Source of the DNA: Bombilactobacillus apium
Lineage (GTDB): Bacteria; Bacillota; Bacilli; Lactobacillales; Lactobacillaceae
Assembly (NCBI RefSeq): GCF_013385145.1
Contig: NZ_JABZEC010000003.1
Span: forward strand, 1-64,000
DNA: 64,000 bases
Reading direction: 5' to 3'
The notes beneath the pieces are model-generated. The model was given only the letters and a program-made list of their open reading frames with translations. It was not told the origin of the DNA and made no database searches. Positions 26,586-35,084 of this stretch are shown piece after piece. Positions within the stretch are counted from its first letter, which is position 1. Each line of letters starts with the position of its first letter. Both the position numbers and the translations under genes were made by a program.

Positions 26586-27952
26586 TTAATAATCAACTTC
26601 GTGTGATAAATCTTCTCCATTAGTCGCAGTAACCCGCTTGTACCAATAAAAACTCTTTTTGGGAATTCGCTAAAAATCTCCATTGCCTTGATCGTTACGA
26701 TTCACATATACATATCCATATCGTTTGGCAATCTGACCGGTACCGGCCGACACAAGATCGATCCAACCCCAAGAAGTGTAAGCTAACAGATTTACACCAT
26801 CTTTAATTGCTTTGACCATTGCTTCAATATGCTCAGCCAAATATGAAATTTGATAATCATCATTAATCTTCCTGTCAGATGTTACTTCATCGCGGGCACC
26901 GAGTCCGTTCCCCACAACCTCTCCTACCGTCCTGCTAAATCATTCAGATACCAGCGTAGTCCATCCGGATCAGTCGACCAACTCCCCATTCGCTATATTT
27001 AAGGTAAGGGTTCTTTACACCAAAACTCAAATTACCTGTTGAAACTCGTTTTGTTGGATCAGCAGTTTCTGCAGATAAACTGTAGTAACTAAAGGAATAA
27101 AAATCCACGGTTCCTTTCTTTAACTTATCCCAATCCTCATCAGTAATATCTAAGTGAATATTATGTTCACCCCAGTACCGTTTCGCGAACACTGGATATG
27201 CTCCACGCACTTGTACATCCCCACAGTAGTAATTACGCAAATTGGTGATTTTCTGGGCAGCTAAAATATCCTTCGGGTCACTAAGTAAGAGGATAGTATA
27301 CCTGGCCCGCAATCATGCAGCCAATTTGAAACTGGGTATCAATGTGATGTCCCTGCTGGACTGCTTTGGCACTTGCACCCAACTAATGATGAAGGCTAGT
27401 CAATGTATTCTGGAGCTCCGAATCAGTTTGTTCCGGCAACATAATCTCCTGGCCGTCTTTCATTTTCTTTCCCAAAGACATATCGTTGGCCAACATTAAA
27501 GGAATATTGTTTTCGTTAAATGTTATCCAGTATTTCACAAGTCCCTTATATTCACTGAAAAGCGTTCTCGTATAATTGAGATAAAAATCAATCGTCTGAT
27601 GACTGGCCCAGCCACCGTACTATTTGCTTAGATAATATGGAATTTCGTAATGTGATATTGTTACAAGAGGTTCAATATCATACTTTCGACAGAATTCAAA
27701 CACATGGCGGTAATAATCCAGTCCAGCCTGATTTGGTTGGGTTTCATCTCCATTGAGAAAGATGCGAGTCCATGCGATTGAAAGCCAATACATCTTAAAA
27801 TCCATTTCTGCCATTAATTTAATGTCTTCATCAATATGTTCGTAACCAGCACTTGTCTTGTGGGATGGAAAATAGACATTATCTTGGGCATGTTCATGAA
27901 AAATTCTCGACTTCTCAGCAGTGCCACCAGCAAAGGTCACGTCCTACCTACA
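26586..27952 (-). pseudogene. Decayed GH1 6-phospho-beta-glucosidase
   Basis: Remnant of a second GH1 gene, read from about 27952 down to a TAA at 26586. It matches the intact 20846-22276 enzyme over most of its length: [76 protein letters not shown]. The first 30 or so residues are missing. In-frame TAG codons interrupt it after YYLSK and after QGNGDF, and frameshifts occur near 27297, 26980 and 26925. The nucleophile region reads VVGNGLG instead of V-E-N-G, so even the catalytic Glu is gone. Confidence 0.92.
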
Positions 27953-28078
27953 ACACCTCTCCAAACCGTATCAAATGATTATCAGACAAGAAGAGTAAAA
28001 ATAAACAATTGAACAATTTCTTCAGACACCAAAAAACTTGAGCTTCCATTCGGTTGGAAGAAAATTAGTTCCAACTTT

Positions 28079-28114
28079 CTGGTATTGATACACCCGATCA
28101 ATACCAGTTTTTTT
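28079..28114 (+). terminator. Orphan terminator-like hairpin
   Basis: CTGGTATTGAT (28079-28089) and ATCAATACCAG (28097-28107) form a perfect 11-bp stem followed by seven T. No plus-strand gene lies upstream of it; only the minus-strand GH1 remnant is near. Confidence 0.6.
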
Positions 28115-28267
28115 GGTCCACAAAGATAATCTGCTTGTCCTCATTTACCATGTTTTAAATAAGTAAACGAGAGCAAAACTAACTTTCAATAATATCCCTC
28201 AGTAACTAAATCATTTCGATACTAGCCCCCATTTTACATTATTTGAACTGCTTTCTAACTATTGTAT

Positions 28268-28313
28268 AAAAGAGGCTTCGAAAGTAGATTTCACTTTCGC
28301 AGTCTTTTATTTT
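28268..28313. terminator. Probable terminator of nupC
   Basis: Imperfect stem built around CGAAAGT (28279-28285) and ACTTTCG (28293-28299), with T-rich ends in both directions. It lies just behind the nupC stop codon on the minus strand. Confidence 0.6.
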
Positions 28314-28330
28314 GGGGATCATCATCTTTT

Positions 28331-29515
28331 TTAATAGAAAACACCCACAATTGTGGAAGTAATTACTGAAGCCAAGGTTGCCCCCAACAAGAGCTTCATT
28401 GTAAATTTAGCAACGATTGCTCCCTGCTTTTCCCCAATTGACTTCATTGAACCGGTAATAATTCCAATCGAACCAAAGTTCGCAAAAGAAACCAAGTAGG
28501 TAGAAATAATCGCCGTAGTCTTGGCCGTTAAGCCATGAGCTGCTTGTAAATCAGCCATAGCGACAAATTCATTGGTGAATAATTTCGTGGCCATCAAACT
28601 TCCGGCTTGAACGATATCTTTTTGCGGAACTCCCATCAACCAAGCAACCGGCGCAAAGACGTAACCAATGATTTCGGTAAATGAAATATGAATTAAGGCC
28701 GTCAAACAGTTATTCAAGAAAGCAATTAAAGCGACAAAACCAAGCACCATGGCTCCTACGGTAATCGCAATATTAAAACCATCCATGATGTAATTTCCTA
28801 ACATCTGGAAAAAAGAATCTTCTTCGGAAGCAGTTGGCGTTACAGCCTGATTATCGGCAGCGCTCAAATCATAAGGATTAATAATACAAGAAATAATCAG
28901 AGCGGAAAGAATATTCAAAAAGACTGCTACGAGAACAAACTTTCCGGGAATCATTTTCATATAGGAAGCCAAAAGCGAAGCAGAAACAGCACTCATTGCC
29001 GAAGCACAAATCGTATATAATCTTTTTTGATCTAATTTGGTAAGCTGATCTTTAATCGTAATGAAGACTTCAGGCATCCCTAAGAAAACTGTGGAAACCG
29101 CAAAGTAACTTTCCAATTCTCCCATCCCGACAATTTTATTCAGACCTCGGCCAGCCCATTTGACCACAAAAGGAAGAATTTTCAAATAATTCAATATCCC
29201 GATCAAAGCGGCAATGAAAACAATCGGCATTAAAACATTAAAGAAGAAGACCGTTTGGCCGGGCTTAATCACAATGTTGCCAAACACAAAACTTACTCCG
29301 GCAGCGGCTTGATCCATCAACCAACTAAAGAAGGTGGAAATTTGGGCCATAATCTGAATTCCTCCGGCAGTATGCAGACACAAAAAGGAAATCACAAATT
29401 GCATTACTAATAAGATGGCAATTCGGCGATACTTGATATGGTGCCGATCATAACTTACTAACCAACTGATGGCAAAAACTAGCGCTAATCCAGTTATCAA
29501 AAAAACAAATCTCAT
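28331..29515 (-). CDS. nupC: Concentrative nucleoside transporter (CNT family)
   Basis: Integral membrane proton/nucleoside symporter of 394 residues. It shows the CNT domain order: N-terminal helices, a gate domain with AGRGLNKIVGMGELESYFAVSTVFLGMPEVFITIK (the G-x-x-E-S and P-E segments that contact nucleoside and cation), and a C-terminal domain with GVPQKDIVQAGSLMATKLFTNEFVAM and ISTYLVSFANFGSIGIITGSMKSIG. The length is typical. It is a single gene; together with the deoxyribosyltransferase, NCS2 and NCS1 genes in this window it points to active nucleoside and base salvage. Confidence 0.93.
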   Translation of the reverse strand: MRFVFLITGLALVFAISWLVSYDRHHIKYRRIAILLVMQFVISFLCLHTAGGIQIMAQISTFFSWLMDQAAAGVSFVFGNIVIKPGQTVFFFNVLMPIVFIAALIGILNYLKILPFVVKWAGRGLNKIVGMGELESYFAVSTVFLGMPEVFITIKDQLTKLDQKRLYTICASAMSAVSASLLASYMKMIPGKFVLVAVFLNILSALIISCIINPYDLSAADNQAVTPTASEEDSFFQMLGNYIMDGFNIAITVGAMVLGFVALIAFLNNCLTALIHISFTEIIGYVFAPVAWLMGVPQKDIVQAGSLMATKLFTNEFVAMADLQAAHGLTAKTTAIISTYLVSFANFGSIGIITGSMKSIGEKQGAIVAKFTMKLLLGATLASVITSTIVGVFY

Positions 29516-29555
29516 CTCTTCATTTACTCCTCAATCTTTTTAAACAAGTTCTCAC

Positions 29556-29589
29556 AACAAAAAATCAGCCGTAGTTGACAGCTGATTTT
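29556..29589 (-). terminator. Terminator of lemA-htpX
   Basis: AAAATCAGC (29589-29581 on the minus strand) pairs with GCTGATTTT (29569-29561), followed by further T. Confidence 0.88.
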
Positions 29590-29593
29590 CCGG

Positions 29594-30502
29594 TTACATC
29601 TTTTCTAAGCGAGCAATCCGATCGGCTAAAGGTGGATGGGTATCAAAAAGATGGGCCCCCGATCGCTTTTTTAAAGGATCAGAAATATATAAAGCCGCAC
29701 TAGCCTCATCAACATTCTTCATCGGTTGCTCAAAAGTCATTAACTTCTGCAAAGCATCAATTAATCCTTGAGGATTCCGCGTTAACTCCACACTGGAAGC
29801 ATCAGCAAGATACTCGCGATTTCGCGAAATTGCGAGCTGAACGATCGTGGCAATAATTGGTCCTAAAATTGAAAATAATAAACCAACAATAAACAAAACT
29901 AATTGTAAGACACCATTCCGATCACCATCGCGATCATTCCGGTCGCCACCAAAAAGCCAACCCCAACGCGCCATATTTCCGAGCATCGAGGAAATAAAGA
30001 CAATAGCCGAAGATAAAGCTAGCGCAATTGTCGAAACTCGAATATCATAGTTGCGAATATGCGACAATTCATGTCCCAAGACACCTTCCAACTCTGAGCG
30101 ATCCATCATTTCATACAAGCCACTGGTCACCGCAACCGCCGCATGCTCCGGATCACGGCCCGTAGCAAAAGCATTGGGACTGGGATCATCAATGATATAT
30201 AAATCCGGTTGAGGAACGTGGGCAACCAAAGATAAATCTTCCACAATATGCCAAAGTTGTGGCGCCTGATCAGAAGATTTAATTGCCTGAGCATGATTCA
30301 TTTGCATTACCAGACTGGTGGATTGAAAATAAGTCCCTAAAGCATAAAAAATTGTAATCACTAGCGCCATCACAACCCCAGAAATAGCACTTTGAAACCA
30401 TAACTGACCAATAACGCCACCGATAGTTCCTAACAAGGCAAAGAAAACAGCAAAAACTAGATACGTTTTTCTTTTGTTACGCGCAATCTGTTGATATAGC
30501 AT
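29594..30502 (-). CDS. htpX: HtpX-type membrane zinc protease
   Basis: M48-family membrane metalloprotease of 302 residues, thought to degrade damaged membrane proteins. The zinc site is LGHELSHIRNYD (HExxH, about residue 143), and a glutamate ligand lies in NREYLADASSVELT. Two N-terminal helices (about 15-60) and two more (about 160-225) anchor it, with the active site in the cytoplasm. It follows lemA by 13 bases; the lemA-htpX pair is a common arrangement in Firmicutes. Confidence 0.95.
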   Translation of the reverse strand: MLYQQIARNKRKTYLVFAVFFALLGTIGGVIGQLWFQSAISGVVMALVITIFYALGTYFQSTSLVMQMNHAQAIKSSDQAPQLWHIVEDLSLVAHVPQPDLYIIDDPSPNAFATGRDPEHAAVAVTSGLYEMMDRSELEGVLGHELSHIRNYDIRVSTIALALSSAIVFISSMLGNMARWGWLFGGDRNDRDGDRNGVLQLVLFIVGLLFSILGPIIATIVQLAISRNREYLADASSVELTRNPQGLIDALQKLMTFEQPMKNVDEASAALYISDPLKKRSGAHLFDTHPPLADRIARLEKM

Positions 30503-30515
30503 GCTGGATTACCTC

Positions 30516-31064
30516 TTAAAATTTCACTTCGGGAACTTTAGTCTCTGCTTCAGGAATCGTCAAGTAATCCATCTTTTGGAAGTGATGCAAGTTAGCGACC
30601 AAATTACGAGGAAAAGTCTGGGTTCCTGTATTATAGTACTGAACTGCACTATTATAAGCCTGACGCGAATAAGCAACCTTATTTTCCGTGTTGGTTAGTT
30701 CTTCCATTAATTTGCCAAATTCTTGATTAGCCTTTAAATCAGGATAACTTTCTGCCAATGCAAAAACTTGCCGTAAGACACCACTCAATTGACCATCGGC
30801 GGTCACTTTATCTTGTAACGAGTCCGCACTAACCACTGAGTTTCGTAATTTTACAACTTCCTCTAAAGTTGATTTCTCATGTTGAGCATAGCCTTTAACC
30901 GTCGAAACCAAATTGGGAATTAAGTCTGTCCGCCGTTTTAACTGGACAGAAATCTGACTTTCAAATTCTTGGGCCTGATTTCGGCTGCGAACTAAGCCAT
31001 TGTACAAAACGGCATAAATTACAGCTAAAACTAAAACGACAACTACAATAATTGCAATTAACAT
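30516..31064 (-). CDS. LemA family protein
   Basis: Membrane-anchored protein of 182 residues. One N-terminal transmembrane helix (residues 2-22) precedes a helical domain containing the family hallmarks RSRNQAQEFESQISVQLKRRTDLIPNLVSTVKGYAQHEKSTLEEVVKLRN and YNSAVQYYNTGTQTFPRNLVANLHHF. Its role is not well defined. The tight linkage to htpX suggests a part in membrane-protein quality control. Confidence 0.93.
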   Translation of the reverse strand: MLIAIIVVVVLVLAVIYAVLYNGLVRSRNQAQEFESQISVQLKRRTDLIPNLVSTVKGYAQHEKSTLEEVVKLRNSVVSADSLQDKVTADGQLSGVLRQVFALAESYPDLKANQEFGKLMEELTNTENKVAYSRQAYNSAVQYYNTGTQTFPRNLVANLHHFQKMDYLTIPEAETKVPEVKF

Positions 31065-31134
31065 AAACCGCTCCTTTAATGATTTTCCATCATCTTACCA
31101 TATAAAAGGCTTCAAGTAATCGAAAAGGTGGCAA

Positions 31135-31845
31135 TTACTCCGCTTCCGCAGTTGAAATTGAGTTTCCAATTTCATCCTCTCCAAAATCATGGCTCATATA
31201 ATCAGCATCTGTGATGGGGAAATGCTGTTCCAAGGTATCAAAGACTTGGACTTCAACTTGACCCGTTGCTAATTCAAAATCTAAGATGTGACCACCCATG
31301 GAATGGTCAGCAGCCAGGAAATGACTGTGGTAGCCAGCAACAGCAGCTCCATGGAAAAGTTCGGGCGAATAATAACTAATCAAAGTTCCCGCAATATTTT
31401 CGCCTTCAAAAATACTTTGCTTTTCGGAAGCTTCCACTAAAGTAGCGTAAGGCGGTTGGGTTTTATCTACTGCCCGAGTCTTCATCTTCCGAAAAGTTCC
31501 TTGAACTTTAAGCGAATAAAATACATTAGGGCTCGCTAGCGCCGTCGTTACTTTTTGATAAAAATCAGCGGCCGCTAAATCCTGATAAGTGGCTAAAACT
31601 TGGTAGTCACCTTGATGAACTGAAGCAAAGGGAACTGTGAAATCTGGGGACAATAACTTAACTTGACCAGCACCATTAACCTGATAGGCTTTTCCCGCCA
31701 AAATAATTAATTCACCGTCTAATCCTTCACCGGTTCCAATTCCGTAATCACCATGTTCTAATAACTCTCCCATGGTCATTGTTCCCTTTAACAAACCAGG
31801 AACTAACAAAGCTAAAGTTCCGTGTTGATATAAAACGCTAGTCAT
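31135..31845 (-). CDS. alsD: Alpha-acetolactate decarboxylase
   Basis: Zinc enzyme of 236 residues that converts alpha-acetolactate to acetoin in the cytoplasm. The fold signature MTMGELLEHGDYGIGTGEGLDGELIILAGKAYQ lies at the N-terminus, and the zinc-binding histidines are in GYHSHFLAADHSMGGHILDF (about 190-210). The ATG at 31845 is seven bases from AGAGG; the TTG one codon upstream is too close. It lies 11 bases behind alsS and completes the pyruvate to acetoin route that lowers acid stress and consumes excess pyruvate. Confidence 0.96.
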   Translation of the reverse strand: MTSVLYQHGTLALLVPGLLKGTMTMGELLEHGDYGIGTGEGLDGELIILAGKAYQVNGAGQVKLLSPDFTVPFASVHQGDYQVLATYQDLAAADFYQKVTTALASPNVFYSLKVQGTFRKMKTRAVDKTQPPYATLVEASEKQSIFEGENIAGTLISYYSPELFHGAAVAGYHSHFLAADHSMGGHILDFELATGQVEVQVFDTLEQHFPITDADYMSHDFGEDEIGNSISTAEAE

Positions 31846-31856
31846 CAAACCACCTC

Positions 31857-33536
31857 TTAATTAAATTGATCCGTTAATAAGTTTTCATTCAATTCATGGT
31901 TGTGCGAGTAATCAACTGGGATTTCCACGATCACTGGACCCGCAGTTTGGAAAGCTTGATCCAAAATACTATCTAGATCATGATCTTGGTCAACTCGCAG
32001 ACCATGAGCACCAAAACTCTCCGCATATTTGACAAAATCAACCGGACCAAAAGCAACTCCTGCTTCATGACCATACTTAGATTGTTCTTGGAAACGAACC
32101 ATATCGTAGTAGCCATCCACCCAAACTAGTTGGACAATGTTAGCTTGCAAACGAACTGCCGTTTCTAACTCTTGTCCTGAGAACAAGAAGCCACCATCAC
32201 CGGCAACCGAAACGATTTGGTGATCCGGGTGTAATAAGGACGCACTAATTGCCCAAGGTAAAGCAACGCCCAAAGTCTGCATTCCGTTACTAAAGAGTAA
32301 ATGACGGGGTTCATAACTACGGAAGTGGCGCGCCATCCAGATATAATGACTCCCAACATCAACCGTAACATACATCGAGTCATCAACGTGCTTTTGTAAA
32401 GCTTGCACGACAGCTAAAGGATGAACTTCAGCCCGCTTCTCGGAGCTAGCATGCGGTGGAAGATCACTTTGATCAAATTCGGCTTTAATTGCCGCTAATT
32501 TTTCTTTTGTGCTATCTTTCATCGTATATTGTTCGCTAAATAAATCAGTTAATTCAGTTAAAGTATCAGCTAAATCACCTTGTAAGACCATATCTGGTTG
32601 ATAATCTTGGCTCAACTCGGGAGCAACACTATCGAGATTAATAATGGCTCCTGCGCGATTTTTATTCCAATTCCGAGCTTCATATTCAATTGGATCATAA
32701 CCAATTGTAATTACGAGATCTGACCGCTTCAACAAGATATCCCCTGTTTGGTTGCGGAACAAACCTACCCGACCAAAGTAAAGTTGTTCTAATTCGTGGG
32801 AAATAACTCCTGCTCCTTGGAAAGTTTCCACGACTGGGACAGGAACTTTTTTCAAAAAGGTCCGTAAAGCACTTGTGGTTGGTTCATCAGAAGCTCGCAT
32901 TCCCGCCAAAATCACGGGCAATTTAGCTTGATGAATCCGATCAGCAAATTGTTGCAAACGTTCCTTAGCCGGAACCCCTTGAGCAACAGCTAAGTTATGT
33001 TGCATTACTGGTCGAATCGTTGAACCATTAACCACATCTTGCGGTAAAGAAATAAAAACGGCCCCACTTTTAGCACTCACAGCAGTTTGGTAAGCGTTAG
33101 CGAAGGCTTCGGATAAGTTATTAGGATCTTCAACTTCAATACTTTGCTTCGTAACTGGAGCTAGGATTCCTTGATTAGGAATACTTTGGTGCGTCAAACG
33201 AGATAAGTCATCTCTTTGGACTTGTCCTCCGAGGGCAATTACAGGATCGCCTTCGGAAGTTGCAGTTACTAAGCCGGTAGCTAAATTAGCTACTCCGGGT
33301 CCCGAAGTTACAACAACCACCCCGGGTTTGCCAGTTAAACGACCGACTGCTCCGGCCATAAAAGCGGCGTTTTGTTCATGTCGAGCGACGATTAATTTTG
33401 GTACCCGCGGATCTTGACTTTGCTCCATTTCTTCAAAGAGTAAGTCAACTTTGGCACCGGGAATCCCAAATACATATTGGACTCCATAATTCATCATTGT
33501 TTCGAGGAGGGCTTTGGCCCCTGTTTGTTGAGTCAT
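31857..33536 (-). CDS. alsS: Acetolactate synthase, catabolic
   Basis: Thiamine-diphosphate enzyme of 559 residues that joins two pyruvates to alpha-acetolactate. The N-terminal domain has the cofactor-activating glutamate in VARHEQNAAFMAGA and the loop TSGPGVANLATGL; the C-terminal domain carries the ThDP motif AGDGGFLFSGQELETAVRLQANIVQLVW. No regulatory subunit gene is linked and alsD follows, which marks it as the catabolic type. The ATG at 33536 has AAAGGAAG upstream; the longer in-frame extension runs into the promoter region. Promoter at 33598-33626. Confidence 0.96.
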   Translation of the reverse strand: MTQQTGAKALLETMMNYGVQYVFGIPGAKVDLLFEEMEQSQDPRVPKLIVARHEQNAAFMAGAVGRLTGKPGVVVVTSGPGVANLATGLVTATSEGDPVIALGGQVQRDDLSRLTHQSIPNQGILAPVTKQSIEVEDPNNLSEAFANAYQTAVSAKSGAVFISLPQDVVNGSTIRPVMQHNLAVAQGVPAKERLQQFADRIHQAKLPVILAGMRASDEPTTSALRTFLKKVPVPVVETFQGAGVISHELEQLYFGRVGLFRNQTGDILLKRSDLVITIGYDPIEYEARNWNKNRAGAIINLDSVAPELSQDYQPDMVLQGDLADTLTELTDLFSEQYTMKDSTKEKLAAIKAEFDQSDLPPHASSEKRAEVHPLAVVQALQKHVDDSMYVTVDVGSHYIWMARHFRSYEPRHLLFSNGMQTLGVALPWAISASLLHPDHQIVSVAGDGGFLFSGQELETAVRLQANIVQLVWVDGYYDMVRFQEQSKYGHEAGVAFGPVDFVKYAESFGAHGLRVDQDHDLDSILDQAFQTAGPVIVEIPVDYSHNHELNENLLTDQFN

Positions 33537-33558
33537 TTTAATCTTCCTTTGTGAAATT

Positions 33559-33576
33559 ATTGAATCTTCGTTCAAT
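33559..33576. promoter_or_regulatory. Inverted repeat between the alsS promoter and gene
   Basis: ATTGAA-TCTTCG-TTCAAT is a perfect inverted repeat in the alsS 5' untranslated region, well placed for a repressor or a small RNA stem. No regulator gene is adjacent. Confidence 0.45.
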
Positions 33577-33597
33577 GACGGAAATTTAACATAATCC

Positions 33598-33626
33598 AGC
33601 ATAGTTAATTCGGTAGACAATGTCAA
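33598..33626 (-). promoter_or_regulatory. Promoter of alsSD
   Basis: TTGACA (33626-33621), 17-base spacer, TATGCT (33603-33598) on the minus strand. Confidence 0.8.
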
Positions 33627-33663
33627 TTATTCGTAATTTCACAAGAAGATTAGAAACTAAGTC

Positions 33664-33692
33664 TTCATTATATGGGATAATTAACGTATAAT
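33664..33692 (+). promoter_or_regulatory. Promoter of the anion permease gene
   Basis: TTCATT (33664-33669), 17-base spacer, TATAAT (33687-33692), divergent from the alsSD promoter 38 bases away. Confidence 0.65.
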
Positions 33693-33742
33693 AGTTACGG
33701 TGTTTTATCCATAGAAATATTTTCATTTAAGAGGGTTATTTA

Positions 33743-34852
33743 ATGGCAATTATCAAAAATATTTTTGCGGATAAGATGTTGTGGATTGCTACGGCCGCGG
33801 CACTTCTTACAACTCTTGTCAGTACTCCTCGGGTTGATGATATCAATTTTCACACCATTTATTCTCTGCTTTCGATGATGATCTTGGTGCAGATTTTTGA
33901 ACATCTGGGTTTACTTCAGTATCTCTCAAAAAGTGTTACTACCCGAGTCACCAACACCCGTCAACTAATGTTAACGTTCACCTTGTTAGCTTTTGTTGGC
34001 GCTATGTTCCTAACTAATGATGTCACAGTTTTAATCATGATTCCGATTTTTTTCCAAGCTGACAAAAATCGAAATACTAATCAAATTCTCGGTGTGATCC
34101 TAATCACAGTCGCTGCTAATCTTGGGAGTGCGGTAACTCCTTTTGGTAATACCCATAATTTATTTTTGTTATCCCATTATAATTTAGACTTGGCGACCTT
34201 TTTCAAAATGTCTCTGGCCTACTTAGTTGTGGGTTTAGTAATCTTAAGCGCTACCACTTTACTTTTAAATCCTAAACATTCTATTAAAGTAGATATCAGT
34301 CCTTCCCCCTTAAACCCCCTTCCGTTACTAATCGCATTACTTGTTACCGGGGTTATTTTTTTGGGCATTTTCAAGGTTATCCCCATTTGGATTGCCGGAC
34401 TGGTCGCTGTCGCCGCCGCGCTCGTTTTAGACTATCGAATTTTATTTCGGGTTGATTACGCAACCATTCTAGTCTTTGTCTGCTTCTTTATTGCGGTTGG
34501 CAATATTAGCCGTTTCGAGGGAATCGCTCATCTAATTCGCTTTTTCGTCCATACTAAACTTTCTACCTTTTTAACTTCTATCTTTTTAAGCCAGTTCATC
34601 AGCAATGTTCCTTCCACAATTCTTATTGCTAAGTTTACCTCGAACATTCCCGAATTATTCTTCGGTTCGAACGTCGGGGGATTGGGAACTACTGTGGCTT
34701 CAATGTGCAATCTTCTGGCTTATAAACAATACATGACTTTTTCCGCTCAACGTCAGCCGGGAAAATATTTGAGCCATTCAATTATTTTGAATCTAATCCT
34801 CTTGCTAATTACAGCGATCGCCAGCTGGTTGGTAATCCTTCATTTCTGTTAA
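33743..34852 (+). CDS. ArsB/NhaD/citrate-type anion or cation permease
   Basis: Integral membrane protein of 369 residues with about ten helices, belonging to the ion-transporter superfamily. The two re-entrant loop motifs are recognisable: FLTNDVTVLIMIPIF near 90-105 with GSAVTPFGNTHNLFLL behind it, and FISNVPSTILIAKFT with FFGSNVGGLGTTVASMCNLLAYKQY near 290-335. The length is short for the family (usually 410 or more). It diverges from alsSD, which might reflect shared control and an organic-acid substrate, but arsenite, sodium or other ions are equally possible from sequence. Confidence 0.75.
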   Translation: MAIIKNIFADKMLWIATAAALLTTLVSTPRVDDINFHTIYSLLSMMILVQIFEHLGLLQYLSKSVTTRVTNTRQLMLTFTLLAFVGAMFLTNDVTVLIMIPIFFQADKNRNTNQILGVILITVAANLGSAVTPFGNTHNLFLLSHYNLDLATFFKMSLAYLVVGLVILSATTLLLNPKHSIKVDISPSPLNPLPLLIALLVTGVIFLGIFKVIPIWIAGLVAVAAALVLDYRILFRVDYATILVFVCFFIAVGNISRFEGIAHLIRFFVHTKLSTFLTSIFLSQFISNVPSTILIAKFTSNIPELFFGSNVGGLGTTVASMCNLLAYKQYMTFSAQRQPGKYLSHSIILNLILLLITAIASWLVILHFC

Positions 34853-34871
34853 AGTCTAGTTCAATAAGAAC

Positions 34872-34916
34872 TTAAAGCAGCATCTACCAAAATAGTTGGT
34901 GGGTGCTGTTTTAAGT
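34872..34916 (+). terminator. Terminator after the permease gene
   Basis: A long imperfect stem (CTTAAAGCAGCATCTACCAA with TTGGTGGGTGCTGTTTTAAG) ending in T. Confidence 0.75.
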
Positions 34917-34955
34917 TACGACGATAAGACTCTTCAATTTATTCCAGCAATTACA

Positions 34956-35001
34956 AAGTGCTCCTAACAGTTAGCCATAAATCTAACCATTAGGAGCACT
35001 T
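34956..35001. repeat. 46-base near-perfect inverted repeat
   Basis: AAGTGCTCCTAA (34956-34967) is complementary to TTAGGAGCACTT (34990-35001), and the inner GTTAG/CTAAC also pairs, leaving an eight-base loop. No T run follows on either strand. It lies between the terminators of two convergent genes and could be an additional terminator-like barrier or a short mobile-repeat relic. Confidence 0.6.
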
Positions 35002-35084
35002 CAGTCGCATTCCTACAAACTCTTCCTAGTTATCTACATTGATGAGGCACTCGCGGTTACCCAGACTTTAACTAATAACTTGCT

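Larger units (their letters stand above)
27953..28330. other. Intergenic region between the GH1 remnant and nupC
   Basis: No intact gene. It contains a hairpin with T run at 28079-28114 on the plus strand and an imperfect hairpin at about 28268-28313 that can end nupC transcription. On the minus strand a short open stretch near 28110-28030 (KTGIDRVYQYQKVGTNFLPTEWKL) might be a scrap of the regulator that once accompanied the GH1 gene, but it is too short to name. Confidence 0.4.

Noticed and set aside
26498-26683. Possible 61-residue gene on the minus strand
   Set aside because: It is an alternative frame over the end of the GH1 pseudogene; the in-frame GH1 sequence continues through a TAG codon to 26586.
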